A DNA stretch of 64,000 nucleotides from a bacterium. Lineage in GTDB: Bacteria; Myxococcota_A; Bradymonadia; UBA7976; UBA1532. Positions 53,001 through 62,319 of the stretch are shown here, one piece after another. Within the stretch, counting starts at the first letter, position 1, and each line of letters starts with the position of its first letter. The DNA lies in assembly GCA_030427205.1 (NCBI GenBank), contig JAUHXC010000023.1:1-64000 (forward strand). The letters run 5' to 3'. Under the pieces are notes generated by a model, which made no database searches, was not told the DNA's origin, and worked only from the letters and a program-made list of their open reading frames with translations. Both the position numbers and the translations under genes were made by a program.

Positions 53001-55223
53001 CGCGCCGTCGCTCGGGCTGTCGATCCACAGGCCCGGCGGCTGATCGTCCAGCGCCACCCGCACCTCGACCCGCCGGCGATTGCCCGCCGCGTCCTCGGCC
53101 TCGGCCACGATCAGGTTGGCCCCCGGCGCCAGCTCGGCCCCCGCCGAGAAGCCGCCGCCGTCCACCGCGGGCGCCAGCGGCGCGCCGCCGAGGCTCAGCG
53201 TCAGCAGCGCGCCCGGCTCGACCGCGCCCCGGATCACCACCGCCGGCGCGCGCACCACCGCCCCGTCGAGCGGCGTATCCACCGTCAGCGCCGGCGGCGT
53301 CGAGTCGCGGGTGACCGGCACCTCGACCCGGTCGGCGTTGCCCGCCGGATCGGTCGCCACCACCGTGATCGTATTGGCCCCCTCGACCAGCGCCACGCCC
53401 GCCGAGAAGCGCCCGTCCACCACCGCCGCCGGCGCGCCGTTGACCCGGACGCTGGCCTCGGGATCGAGCACCGTGCCCTCGACGTCGATGGTCGGCGCGC
53501 GGGTCAGCGTCGCCGGCGCCGGCGCGGTCACCTGCAAGCCGGGGCCGTCCCGATCGCCCACGAAGCGGCGCTCCACCCGCCGCTGATTGCCGGCGGCGTC
53601 GGTGGCCACCGCGACCGCCGCGTTGACCCCGCGGACCACCGGCAGCTCGACCGACCACGCCCCGTCGGCCCCCACGGCGACCGGCTCGCCGCCCACGGTC
53701 AGCGCCGCGCCCGGCTCGGCCGCGCCGCGCAGCTCGACGGCCTCGGCGGCGATCACCGCGTCTTCGGCGGGCGCGTCGATCGTCAGATCCGGCGGGGTCG
53801 TATCGCGCACCACCCGCACCGTCAGCGCCCGCCGATTGCCGACCGCATCGACCGCCGCCACCGCGACCGCGTTCTCGCCCTCGACCAGCGGCACATCCAC
53901 CGCCCACAGGCCCGCCGGCGAGATCGGCGCCGCATCCCCGGCCACCGTCAGCGCCGCCGCCCGGTCGTCCACCGAGCCCGAGAAGCGCGCCGTCTCGGCC
54001 GCCAGCAGCGCGCCGTCCAGCGGCTGATCGACGACCAGAAGCGGCGCGGTCGTATCGCGGGTGATCACCACCGTCGCCGCGCCGCGATTGCCCGCGGCGT
54101 CCAGCGCGACCACCGTCAGCCGATTGGGCCCCTCGACCAGCGGCGCGTCGGCGGCGAAGGCCCCGCCGTCCAGCGGCAGCGGATCGCCGTTCAGCGTCGC
54201 CGTCGCCGCCGCGTCGTCGACCGCGCCGCGCACTTCGACCGCCTCGGCGGCCAGCACCGCGCCGTCGGCCGGCGCGTCGATGCGCACGACCGGCGCCACG
54301 CTGTCGCGCACGACCTCGACCGCCGCGCGCCCCACGTTGCCCAGGTCGTCCAGCGCCACCGCTTCGAGGCGGTTGGGCCCCGGATCGAGGGCCACCGTCA
54401 CCGCGTAGCGCCCGTCGGCCACGACCGCCGGCGCGCCGTTGACCGTCACCCGCGCCGCGTCGCCCGCTTCGCCCTGCACCGCCACCCGATCGGCGGCGAT
54501 CAGCGCGCCGTCCGCCGGATCATCGACGGTCACCGCCGGCCCGACGGTGTCCAGGACCACCGTGATACGCGCCTCCGCGGCCGCGTCGTCCCGGGTCGCC
54601 CGGGCCACGATCACGTTCTCGCCCTCGACCAGCGCCACGTCCGCCGCGAAGCGCCCCGCGCCGTCCGGTTCGACCGCCTCGCCGGCCACGGTCAGCCCGT
54701 CGATCGGCAGCCCGACCCGGCCGGCGACCGCGATCGGGCCGGCGGCGAAGCGGCGGCCGTTTGCCGGGGATTCGAAGACCACCAGCAGCGGGGCGGGGGG
54801 CAGCCCCAGATCGAGCTCGGGCGGCGGGCCGACGTCGGGTGCGATGGCGGCGTCTTCGCCGACGTCGGGGTCGATGACAGCGTCGGGCAGCGTATCCGCC
54901 AGAACATCGGGCAGTGCGTCCGGCAGCGTATCCGCCAGAACATCAGGCAGCGCGTCCGGCAGCGCGTCCGGCAACATATCCGGCAGCGCATCCGGCCGCG
55001 CGTCGCCCGCGTCCGCCTCGCCGTCCGGATCGATCCCCCGGTCGAGCGCGGCGTCGGTGAGCGCATCCAAGGCGCCGTCCGGGCCGCCATCGACCGGCGC
55101 GGCGTCGGGCCCCATCTCGGCCTCCAGCGCCCCGTCGACCCCCGCGTCGGGCGTCGGGTTGTCGTCGCAGCCCCACGCCGCCAGCAGCGCCAGCGTGCAC
55201 AGCACGCGCATCGACCGCGCCAT
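50022..55223 (-). CDS. Giant lipoprotein with Ig-like repeats and a Cys-rich module
   Basis: A 1733-aa lipoprotein. The signal ends at Cys19 (LLAAWGC); the start ATG overlaps the stop of the upstream giant gene (ATGA). An Asp/Ala/Pro/Leu linker (~25-135) contains DALPDVLADTLP repeats. About nine Ig-like units of ~82 residues follow (~144-890), each beginning like DTVGPAVTVDDPADGALIAA. Next come two Big_1-like domains (~890-1105, RFTLRVTDAFGNPVSDTPVA) and a carboxypeptidase-regulatory-like domain (~1105-1195). A Cys-rich module (~1310-1510) has CDDGDACTTDxxCVxGxC units. A C-terminal beta domain ends the protein. It should be a long surface rod, probably co-made with the Cys-repeat lipoprotein. 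Confidence 0.85.
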   Translation of the reverse strand: MARSMRVLCTLALLAAWGCDDNPTPDAGVDGALEAEMGPDAAPVDGGPDGALDALTDAALDRGIDPDGEADAGDARPDALPDMLPDALPDALPDVLADTLPDALPDVLADTLPDAVIDPDVGEDAAIAPDVGPPPELDLGLPPAPLLVVFESPANGRRFAAGPIAVAGRVGLPIDGLTVAGEAVEPDGAGRFAADVALVEGENVIVARATRDDAAAEARITVVLDTVGPAVTVDDPADGALIAADRVAVQGEAGDAARVTVNGAPAVVADGRYAVTVALDPGPNRLEAVALDDLGNVGRAAVEVVRDSVAPVVRIDAPADGAVLAAEAVEVRGAVDDAAATATLNGDPLPLDGGAFAADAPLVEGPNRLTVVALDAAGNRGAATVVITRDTTAPLLVVDQPLDGALLAAETARFSGSVDDRAAALTVAGDAAPISPAGLWAVDVPLVEGENAVAVAAVDAVGNRRALTVRVVRDTTPPDLTIDAPAEDAVIAAEAVELRGAAEPGAALTVGGEPVAVGADGAWSVELPVVRGVNAAVAVATDAAGNQRRVERRFVGDRDGPGLQVTAPAPATLTRAPTIDVEGTVLDPEASVRVNGAPAAVVDGRFSAGVALVEGANTITVVATDPAGNADRVEVPVTRDSTPPALTVDTPLDGAVVRAPAVVIRGAVEPGALLTLSLGGAPLAPAVDGGGFSAGAELAPGANLIVAEAEDAAGNRRRVEVRVALDDQPPGLWIDSPSDGAVVGEGTVRVVGRASAAQGDGARIEVGGVLADVVDGRFAVDVPLAPGPNLIAAVAARRATAITVVRDVEAPWFTVVGDAADGLHDRSQVDVLGRVVDRAADGPVQVWVDGRPAAVVADGFAARDVALQIGANTLAVVVEDAVGNRRSAEIDVRRVERRGQSLLRVGGLHQRGIVGAPLPAPLVVLARDVYGEPLVGAELTFEVIGGDGRLDAFPAQGRAVNAITDAAGLARVGFTLGGRAGHGAHRVRVRGSDGGPALGQVTFAPAALPGPATSVVISAGQRQAVTAGDDLRFTLRVTDAFGNPVSDTPVAISAVEGVDFDGAQLSGPDGRVRLVVPTVVPGPVTLRATVGDAQTPLLATAEAAADGATRVVGRLIDESDAPLAGLTVFAALAEGPALATTSDGAGRFALDVPPGAVMIGVEAPGRFAEMRSVLARPGVDADIGPWTLPAVPAVTEAPARIATLAGASLDGAEGWGVVRASDVPPPDGAVPALTTAVLGEPAGALCLPALGVEAGAVRDIVARVDGRWGRLGTATAVDDPALGLRLCTDDGMGPARAGIYGVATLPPAPSCPASCDDGDPCTAGRCVDGRCVQAPLDAVDCGDGCRTARCVAGVCVVEEAAPDGTRCDDGDACTTDTVCVEGVCSGAAVECPADGCTIGACDPAVGCVQTPRPDGARCADDPCGACRGGACVAGGVACPAVDDPCLAAACDPETGACAAVPVADDTPCGDAACGFSFCRDGVCTTDDAPPAACDDGDACTTDDACVAGRCVGQGPPVAAFAPDGALFERPLTAVLDRVELLLARHPPFVAAFGEALRFDVAGERRDCCGGGARTAGGAVEARAGWRRVARLNGALDGLAREVELAGPGARVTVALTVEAALDLTLAGAVEVSTSACDATTCSAVDAGLAATGGLGAAARVVACVAETPGACDGLSVSAGALQPAISGQCRLRLGPCAGDAPPPCTVTIGPLPVAVTLVGPAGRTVTPVSLYRP

Positions 55224-58200
55224 CAGAGCCCCTCCGTGCGCTGCAGGATCACCCGCTCCCAGCGATCGGAGCCGTTGAGAAACACATCGCCGCAGCGATA
55301 GCCGCTCGACAGCGCGCCATCCAGCGTATGCCAGCACAGCCGCCGCGCGCCGTCCGCCTCCGCCTCGTCGCACGGATCCAGCTCCACCGCCGCCTCCGCC
55401 GGCGCGAACCCCCAGCCGCCGTCGGGCTCGAAGTACCACGCCACCCCGTTGTGCACCGTCGGCGCGCCCTCGATCGGCGCCAGCACCGCCGCCCGCTCGC
55501 CCATCGCCGCCAGGGTCAACGTCGACTCGCCCACCGGCCGGCAGCCCAGCATCAGCACCGGGCGATCGCAGGCGAAGAGCACCGCGTCGAGGTCGACCCG
55601 CTCGGCGTAATGGCCCACGTAGCACGGGGTCAGGCCCAGGGCGTCGACCTCCTCCGCGCGCACGCCCTGGCGCACGCCGCTGACCGCCGGCGGCCGGCAC
55701 TTGCCCGGCTCGACGCTCAGCTGCACCGCGCCGCGGGCCCCGCCGACGCCCGAGACCAGCACCCGATACTCGACCCCCGCCCGCGTATTGAGCGACAGCG
55801 CCGCCGCGCCCGCCTCGTCGGCCAGGCGCGGCGCGTCGTCGTTGCACGCCTGCTCGGCCCCACAATCCGCCGCGCGCACGCTCACCGCGGTGTCGATGGC
55901 CGAGCCGGCGCTGCTCAGGCACAGCGGCCCGTCGCTCTCGGCCGTCAGCGCAAACACCGCCGCCGGCCCCGCCGCCGCGCACCCCGGCTGCACCGCCGCC
56001 GCATCCACCCGTGCCCGCGCCATGCCGCCCACCGCGATCGGCGTCGGCGCCGCGCATGAACCCGGCGCCTCGGCGATGCACGCCGGATCATCCGCACACG
56101 GCGCGCAGCGCCCCGGCTCGAGGCTCAAGGTGAACGGCCCGCGGTCGAAGCCATAGCCGTCGACCACCACGAACCACGCCTCGCCCGCCCGCGCATCCAG
56201 GGTCAGGGCCGAGGCCAGCCCGCCCGGCGCGTCGTCGTTGCAGCCCACCTCGCGGTGCCCGCCGCAGCCGCCCAGCCGGGCGTGCAGCACGCTGTCGAAG
56301 TCCGCCGCCACCCGGGCGCAGACCGGCCCGTCCTCCAGCGCCTCGAAGGCGAAGACCCGCTCGGGCCCCGTCGCCGCCGCGCCGCAGCGGGCCGTCGCCA
56401 CCACCGGACCGCCGGTCGTATCGCCCTCGACCGTCTCGCCCAGCGCGATCGGCCGCGCCGCGGCGCACGCCGGCTCGGGATCGTTGGCGCAGACCTTGTC
56501 CACGCAGGCCCCCTGCGGGCAGTCGGCGTCGAGCAGGCAGCCCACCGCCTCGGGGCAGGCCCCCGGGTTGACCGACAGCGTGAACCGCCCCTCGTCGCCG
56601 CCCGAGCCGTCCACCGCGATCGTATACTCGACCCCCGCCTCGGCCGGCAGCGTCAGCCGCGCCCGCCGGTCGGCCCGCGGCCCGTCGTCGTCGACGCAGG
56701 CCAGCTCCGTGCCCCGATCGGCGCAGACCGTGCGCACCGCCAGCACCGTATCGATCGCGCTGCCGGCGGTGTCGAGGCACAGCGGCCCGTCGAAGTCGGG
56801 GGTCAGCCGGAACAGCCGCTCGCGCCCCGACGGATCGACCCCGCAGGCCGGCGCCAGCCGCGACGCCGCGTCGCGGGTATCGCCCTCGACGATCGCGCCC
56901 ACGCCGATGACCGGCGCCACCGCGCACGGATCGGGCTGGCAGCCGCCGTCGATGCAGCCCTCGCCGGGCAGGCAGTCGGCGTCCACCGCGCACACCGGTG
57001 CGGCGCCGCACGCCCCGCGGGTGACCGTCAGCCGATAGCCGCCCGCGCTGTCGGCCCCGTAGCCGTCGACGATCACCGCCACCGGCTCACCGGCCACCGC
57101 GGCGAAGGTCAGCTCGGCGTTCTGCCCCAGCGCGTCGTCGTCGCAGCCCAGCTCGCTCGCCCCGTCGTCGCAGACCGCGCGCACGTGCACCGCGCTGTCG
57201 AACAGCGAGCCGGCGGTCGACGCGCAGTGCGGCCCGTCCCGCTCGGGCACGAAGAGGTGCACCTGCTCCGCGCTGCCCGCCCGCCCGGCGCAGGTCGCCG
57301 TCAGCGCCGACGGCGCGCCCTCGGTGGTGCCCAGCACCGGGGCATCGGGCAGCACCGGCAGCGGGTCGTCGCAGGTGCCCACCGTCGCCCGCCGCTGGCA
57401 GGTGAAGTCGACGCAGGCCCCCGGCCCGAAGGCGTCCGCCGGGCAATCCGCCGACTCGATGCACTCGGGCGCGCCGCAGGCGAAGTCGACGCACATCGCG
57501 CCGTCGCCGCACTCCACGTCGCGCCGGCACTCGACCGTGCCGCAGACCCCCTCGACGCAGACCTCGCCGGCGTACGCGCAGTCGCCGTCGGCGTCACACG
57601 GCTCCGGCCCGCCGCAGGGGCCGGCCACCGCCCGCACCGTGAACTCACCGAAGTCGAAGCGGGTCGCGCCGTCGACCAGCACCGCCAGCGCCTCGCCCTC
57701 GGCCACCTCGACCTCGAGCGCCGGCCGGTCGCCGCCGGCGAACGGCGCCGCGTCGTTGCACGCCACCTCGCTCGCCGGCGCCGCGCAGGCGCCGCGCACG
57801 TGCAGGACCGGATCAAACACCGCCTGCTCGACATACAGGCAGTAGGTGCCCGCCCGCGCCGGGGCGAACGCAAACGCCGAGTCGGGCCCCTCGCCGCCGC
57901 AGCTGCCGCTGTGGTCGGGGCGGGCGAAGTTCAGATCACCGGGGATCGCCGGCCCCACCGGCAGCGCCACCGGCTCTGCGCAGGTGCCCACCCGGGGGAT
58001 CGTCGCCGCACAGCGGAAGTCGACGCAGCTCTCGCCCTGCGGGCACGGGTCGCCGTCGTCGCACAGCCGCGCGCCGCAGGTATTGTCGACGCAGATCGCG
58101 GGGTCGGGGCAGTCGTCGTCCACCCGGCAGTCGGCCGCCGCGCAGGTATAGTCCAGGCACAGCGCGCCCTGCGCGCAGCCGTCGTCATCGCGGCAGCCGT

Positions 58201-61117
58201 CGGCCACGCACAAAAGCCCCACGCAGATGCCCGCAGCGCAGCCGGCGTCTTCGCGGCAGCCGCCCACCCGGCACGTATCGTCCAGGCAGATGCCGTCGGG
58301 GCAGTCGCCGTCCGCGCGGCAGCCGTCGACGCAGAAGCGGTCGACGCAGATGCCCGCGGCGCAGTCGCCGTCCGCCCGGCAGTCGCCGTCCACGCAGCGG
58401 CGGTCCTCGCACAAGGTCACCGCCGGGCAGTCGCCGTCGGCCGCGCACTCCGGCGGGGCGCAGCGGCCGCGGATGCACAGCCGGCCCGCGGGGCACGTCG
58501 CGTCGGCGGCGCAGGTCGGCGCCGGCCGGCAGACCCGATCGAGGCACAGCTCACCGCCCTCGCAGTCGCCGTCCAGCGCGCAGGCGACGGGGCAGGGGCC
58601 CTCGGCCAAGCCCAGGCTCACCACGCCCACCGTGCCCGGCGCGCCGTCGACGAAGACCGCCCACTCGGCGCCCGGCTCGCCGTCGAGCGTCAAGCCCGCC
58701 GCCGACGCCAGCGGACCGACGCACGCCGCCTCGCTGTCGGGATCGGCGCAGACCGCCCGCGCGTACAGGCTCACCGGCCCCGGCGCGTCGAGCACCGCCA
58801 GACACCGCGGCGCCGCCCCCTGAACCACCGCGAACACCTGCTCCGCCCCGCCGCCGCCGCAGCTGCCCGCCTGCAGCGCGAAGGCCCCCAGCTCGGCCGA
58901 GGCGCCCAGCGGCCCGATCGCCGCGCAGCTCGCCAGCGCCGGATCGTCGACGCAGAAGATGGTGTCGCAGCGCTGCCCCGGCGGGCAGTCGCCGTCCCCG
59001 CGGCACTCGGCCGGCGTGCAGACCCGATCGAGGCACAAGGCGCCCGGCGCGCAGTCGTCGTCGACGCGGCAGTCGCCGGGCACGCAGCCCAGGTCGATAC
59101 ACAGCGCGAACGCCCCGCAGTCGAGGTCGGCGCGGCACTCGCCCGCGGTGCACGTCTGATCGATACACAGCGACGCGCCATCGCAGTCGCCGTCGTCCAG
59201 GCAGTCGCCGTCGACGCAGCGGGCGCGCACGCAGCCCTGCCCCGGCGCGCAGTCGTCGGCCGCCCGGCAGGCGTCGGGCGTGCAGCGCCCGCTCAGGCAC
59301 AACGCGCCGTCGTCGCAGTCGCCGTCTTCGGCGCACTCGCCGAGCACGCAGCGCCGGTCGAGGCAGCGCTGGTCGGGCCCGCAGTCCAGGTCTCCGCGGC
59401 AGTCGGCGACCGCGCAGCGCTCATCGAGGCACAGCCGGCCCGGATCGCAGTCGCGGTCGGCCCGGCAGCCCTCGGGGTCGCAGCGGTTGCCGATGCACAG
59501 CGCGCCGCCCTCGCAGTCGCCGTCGCCGATGCAGTCGCCCGCGATGCATTCGAAGTCGAGGCAGGTCTGCCCCGCGCCGCACTCGGCGTCGAGCCGGCAC
59601 TCGCCCTCGCCGCAGAGGCCGTCGAGGCACAGGCCGGGGCAGTCGTCGTCCACCCGGCAGCCGCCCGCGACGCAGCGCTGATCGAGGCACAGGGCGCCCG
59701 CGTCGCAGTCGCCGTCGACGGCGCAGTCGCCGAGAACGCAGCGATCGTCGCGGCAGATGCCGCCGGGGCAGTCGCCGTCGTCGCGGCACTCCGCCACGGT
59801 GCAGCGCCGATCGAGGCACAGCTCGCCCGCCGCGCACTCGCCGTCGAGCCGGCAGTCGCCGGGCAGGCAGCCGCCGTCGATGCACAGCGCGCCGTCGGGG
59901 CAGCCGGCATCGTCGACGCAGCCGTCGGGCAGGCAGCGCCCCTCGGCGCAGACCTCGCCCGGATCGCAGTCGTCATCGGCCACGCAGCTCACGCAGGCCC
60001 CGGCCACGCAGCGCAGCCCGGCGCCGAGCGGGGCGCAGTCGCCGTCGATCCGGCAGGCGGCCTCGGCGCAGATCCCGTCGAGGCACAGCCGGCCCGGCGG
60101 GCAGTCGCCGTCGGCGGCGCACTGCACCGGCGCGCAGACCCCGTCGAGGCAGCGGCCGTCGGGGCAGTCGGCGTCCAGCGCGCACTCGACGCAGGCCCCG
60201 GCGACGCAGCGGCCGTCGGGGCAGTCGGCGTCCAGCGCGCAGGCGGGGCAGGCCTCGCCGCACGGCGCGCAGCGGCCGTCAGTGCAGGCCTGGCCCGCGG
60301 GGCAGTCGGCGTCGAGCGCGCAGTCGTCGAGCACGCACAGGCGGTCGATACAGCGGGCGCGCGCCCCGCAGTCATCATCGCCGCGGCACTGGCCGGCGAG
60401 GCAGGCGCCGTCGATACAGAGGCGGCCCGGACCGCAGTCGGGGTCGGCCGCGCAGCCCGGGGCGCAGGCGCCGTCGACGCAGCGGCCGTCGGGGCACTCG
60501 GCGTCGGCGACGCAGGCGACGCAGCGCAGGTCGACGCAGCGGTCGGCGTCGGGCGGGCAGTCGCCGTCGACGCGGCAGCCGGCGGTGCAGGTGTTGAAGA
60601 GGCAGAGGGCGCCGTCGGGGCAGTCGCGGTCGGCGGCGCAGTCGCCGGGCACGCAGCGGCGGGCGACGCAGACCTGGTCGGCGGCGCAGTCGTCGGCGGC
60701 GAGGCAGTCGCCGTCGACGCAGGCCCCGCGGATGCAGGTGAGGTCGTCGGCGCAAGGGCGCTCGGGGCAGGTCGCGGGCGGGGCGGCGTCGGGGTCGAGG
60801 GCGAGGTCGGGGCCGAGATCCAGGGCGGCGTCGGGGCCGAGATCCAGGGCGGCGTCGGGGCCCTGATCGGCGGTGGCATCGGGTCCGCGGTCGACGGCGC
60901 CGTCCGGGCCTTGATCGACCGCGGCGTCGGGTCCGCGGTCGATGGCGCCGTCCACGCCCATGTCCGGCCCGACGTCGGCGCTGGCGTCCGGTCCCACGTC
61001 CGGCCCGACATCGGCGTCGGTTCCGACGTCGTCGCCGGCGTCGGCCAGACCCAGATCGGCATCGTACAGCGGCTCCGGACACCCGGTCAGGACCACCATC
61101 ATCAGCAGAGCGAGCAC
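55223..61117 (-). CDS. Giant Cys-rich repeat lipoprotein
   Basis: A lipoprotein of about 1964 aa. The lipobox is VLTGC. An Asp-rich linker (DAAVDQGPDGAVDRGPDA-like) follows, then roughly thirty 23-25-residue units of the form CRxDxDCxxGxLCLDxxCVxG (residues ~112-715 and ~850-1035), each with several cysteines that should form disulfides. Between and after them lie PPC-type beta domains (FAFAPARAGTYCLYVEQAVF; ALAVLVDGATRFDFGEFTV), repeated to the C-terminus. The start is uncertain: GTG 61117 leaves a short, uncharged signal, yet no ATG, GTG or TTG lies just upstream although in-frame codons there read RTGRRLGG. The longer open frame to 62302 runs through repeats and is not used. It forms an operon with the Ig-like lipoprotein gene. 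Confidence 0.82.
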   Translation of the reverse strand: MLALLMMVVLTGCPEPLYDADLGLADAGDDVGTDADVGPDVGPDASADVGPDMGVDGAIDRGPDAAVDQGPDGAVDRGPDATADQGPDAALDLGPDAALDLGPDLALDPDAAPPATCPERPCADDLTCIRGACVDGDCLAADDCAADQVCVARRCVPGDCAADRDCPDGALCLFNTCTAGCRVDGDCPPDADRCVDLRCVACVADAECPDGRCVDGACAPGCAADPDCGPGRLCIDGACLAGQCRGDDDCGARARCIDRLCVLDDCALDADCPAGQACTDGRCAPCGEACPACALDADCPDGRCVAGACVECALDADCPDGRCLDGVCAPVQCAADGDCPPGRLCLDGICAEAACRIDGDCAPLGAGLRCVAGACVSCVADDDCDPGEVCAEGRCLPDGCVDDAGCPDGALCIDGGCLPGDCRLDGECAAGELCLDRRCTVAECRDDGDCPGGICRDDRCVLGDCAVDGDCDAGALCLDQRCVAGGCRVDDDCPGLCLDGLCGEGECRLDAECGAGQTCLDFECIAGDCIGDGDCEGGALCIGNRCDPEGCRADRDCDPGRLCLDERCAVADCRGDLDCGPDQRCLDRRCVLGECAEDGDCDDGALCLSGRCTPDACRAADDCAPGQGCVRARCVDGDCLDDGDCDGASLCIDQTCTAGECRADLDCGAFALCIDLGCVPGDCRVDDDCAPGALCLDRVCTPAECRGDGDCPPGQRCDTIFCVDDPALASCAAIGPLGASAELGAFALQAGSCGGGGAEQVFAVVQGAAPRCLAVLDAPGPVSLYARAVCADPDSEAACVGPLASAAGLTLDGEPGAEWAVFVDGAPGTVGVVSLGLAEGPCPVACALDGDCEGGELCLDRVCRPAPTCAADATCPAGRLCIRGRCAPPECAADGDCPAVTLCEDRRCVDGDCRADGDCAAGICVDRFCVDGCRADGDCPDGICLDDTCRVGGCREDAGCAAGICVGLLCVADGCRDDDGCAQGALCLDYTCAAADCRVDDDCPDPAICVDNTCGARLCDDGDPCPQGESCVDFRCAATIPRVGTCAEPVALPVGPAIPGDLNFARPDHSGSCGGEGPDSAFAFAPARAGTYCLYVEQAVFDPVLHVRGACAAPASEVACNDAAPFAGGDRPALEVEVAEGEALAVLVDGATRFDFGEFTVRAVAGPCGGPEPCDADGDCAYAGEVCVEGVCGTVECRRDVECGDGAMCVDFACGAPECIESADCPADAFGPGACVDFTCQRRATVGTCDDPLPVLPDAPVLGTTEGAPSALTATCAGRAGSAEQVHLFVPERDGPHCASTAGSLFDSAVHVRAVCDDGASELGCDDDALGQNAELTFAAVAGEPVAVIVDGYGADSAGGYRLTVTRGACGAAPVCAVDADCLPGEGCIDGGCQPDPCAVAPVIGVGAIVEGDTRDAASRLAPACGVDPSGRERLFRLTPDFDGPLCLDTAGSAIDTVLAVRTVCADRGTELACVDDDGPRADRRARLTLPAEAGVEYTIAVDGSGGDEGRFTLSVNPGACPEAVGCLLDADCPQGACVDKVCANDPEPACAAARPIALGETVEGDTTGGPVVATARCGAAATGPERVFAFEALEDGPVCARVAADFDSVLHARLGGCGGHREVGCNDDAPGGLASALTLDARAGEAWFVVVDGYGFDRGPFTLSLEPGRCAPCADDPACIAEAPGSCAAPTPIAVGGMARARVDAAAVQPGCAAAGPAAVFALTAESDGPLCLSSAGSAIDTAVSVRAADCGAEQACNDDAPRLADEAGAAALSLNTRAGVEYRVLVSGVGGARGAVQLSVEPGKCRPPAVSGVRQGVRAEEVDALGLTPCYVGHYAERVDLDAVLFACDRPVLMLGCRPVGESTLTLAAMGERAAVLAPIEGAPTVHNGVAWYFEPDGGWGFAPAEAAVELDPCDEAEADGARRLCWHTLDGALSSGYRCGDVFLNGSDRWERVILQRTEGL

Positions 61118-61181
61118 CCCGCCCAGGCGGCGGCCCGTGCGAGCCCATCCACCGTCGCACGCCCCACCGCCAAGGCCTGTG

Positions 61182-61515
61182 CCAGTCGAGCGCGCGGCGC
61201 GAGACGTGAGCGCCTGACGCCTCTGCCCTATGCGGCGCCTGTCCAAGGCGGCGATTGCACCCAGACGATCACCCCAGATGCGCGAACACGCGAGGCGAAG
61301 CCGAGCCGCCGAGCGCAGCGCAGGCATGCGGGCTGGCCCGCACGGGTCGGAGGGAGAGCGCAGCGGCGAGCGTAGCGAGCCCGAGCATCGACCGGAGATC
61401 CCGCCCCGGCGCAGCCGGGGTGCCGGAGACGAGCACGGCAACGCAACACTGTTGGCGCGTTCCGAGCCGCCGAGAGCTGGATCGCCGTGCCCACCCTGGG
61501 CATTGCCCACACTTT
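61182..61515. repeat. Dispersed ~330-bp repeat, copy A
   Basis: This stretch is nearly identical to 62523-62855 in the same orientation; for example GGCGATTGCACCCAGACGAT, GCGCAGGCATGCGGGCTGGC and ACACTGTTGGCGCGTTCCGA occur in both. It begins just upstream of the giant lipoprotein start and ends in two units of the 33-bp repeat. An inverted partial copy lies between the two direct copies. It encodes nothing I can support. Confidence 0.85.
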
Positions 61516-61679
61516 CGCCGGGCCCACCCTGGGCGTTGCGCAAGCGGTCGTTGATCGACCCGAACATCCGACGACCGTCTGGGCGATTCCCGGAGCCGAG
61601 GCGATCGTTTCGGGCGGTTCGGATCGTGGATGGTTGTTTACGTTTGCCGTGCTCGCTTGGGCCCTTCGGGCCCGGCCTA

Positions 61680-61884
61680 CGCCCCGTCAGGTCGAGGGCT
61701 TGGCCGCCTCGCTGCGCTCGGGCGGGATCTCCGGTCGATGCTCGGGTTCGCCTGCGGCTCACCGCTGCGCTCTCCCTCCGACCCGTCCGGGCCAGCCCGG
61801 AGACCCGCGCTGCGCGCGGCGGCTCGCTCTCGCTCGCGTGTTCGTCGCTGCGCTCCTCACGTCTCGCGCTGCGCGCTCGACTGC
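61680..61884. repeat. Dispersed repeat, inverted partial copy C
   Basis: Reverse-complement relative of copies A and B. GCGGGATCTCCGGTCGATGC, CTCTCCCTCCGACCCGT and CACGTCTCGCGCTGCGCGCT are the complements of blocks in A and B in the expected order, with more divergence than between A and B. Its left end, CCCGTCAGGTCGAGGGCTT, is the complement of a block at about 8163. Transcripts through A and C could fold into a long hairpin. Confidence 0.75.
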
Positions 61885-62085
61885 CTTCGGCTGAGGGGGT
61901 GGGCGGTGCGATATGTGCCGGGCGACAGTGGAGCTCGACACCACGGTCGCCAACGGGATCCGCGCACACCTGCCCGTTCGACCCTCGCCGTCCGGCCGCT
62001 TCCGGGCACACCTGCCCGTTCGACCCTCGCCGTCCAGCCGCTTCCGGGCACACCTGCCCGTTCGACCCTCGCGGTCGAGACCCCA

Positions 62086-62105
62086 TATGAGGAGATCTCC
62101 TCATA
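62086..62105. promoter_or_regulatory. 20-bp perfect palindrome, variant 1
   Basis: TATGAGGAGATCTCCTCATA is its own reverse complement over all 20 bases. It lies in array 3, 86 bp from the next palindrome. It differs from the other two at the outer pair and at the central bases, and each change is matched on the opposite arm. Confidence 0.75.
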
Positions 62106-62171
62106 CGACCCCTCGCCATCCAGCCGATTCGCGGCACACCTGCCCGAAACGGGCTCGTTGGCCAGCCCCCG

Positions 62172-62191
62172 CATGAGGACATGTCCTCATG
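62172..62191. promoter_or_regulatory. 20-bp perfect palindrome, variant 2, first copy
   Basis: CATGAGGACATGTCCTCATG is a perfect 20-bp palindrome, 86 bp from variant 1 and 128 bp from the next copy, so it is in phase with the 42/43-bp step. It could be a dimeric protein-binding site or a cruciform/hairpin. Confidence 0.75.
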
Positions 62192-62299
62192 GGACCCCTC
62201 GTCATCGAGCCTGATCGAGGCACACCTGCCCGAAAACGGCTGGACGTCGAGCCCGAACGAGGCACACCTGCCCGAAACGGGCTCGCTGGCCAGCCCCTG

Positions 62300-62319
62300 C
62301 ATGAGGACATGTCCTCATG
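62300..62319. promoter_or_regulatory. 20-bp perfect palindrome, variant 2, second copy
   Basis: Second identical copy of CATGAGGACATGTCCTCATG. The flanking bases, GGGACCCCTCG to the right and CCAGCCCC to the left, are also shared with the first copy. Confidence 0.75.

Noticed and set aside
49692..55301. 1869-aa open frame on the + strand
   Set aside because: It lies wholly over the reverse-strand Ig-repeat lipoprotein, reads as low-complexity Arg/Ala/His sequence, and has no start signal; a GC-rich shadow.
56255..61375. 1706-aa + strand open frame over the Cys-rich lipoprotein
   Set aside because: Mirror of a repetitive coding sequence; the reverse strand has the lipobox, conserved cysteines and coupled downstream gene.
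61117..62302. N-terminal extension of the Cys-rich lipoprotein to 62302
   Set aside because: It would place ~395 residues of translated repeats and palindromes before an internal lipobox.
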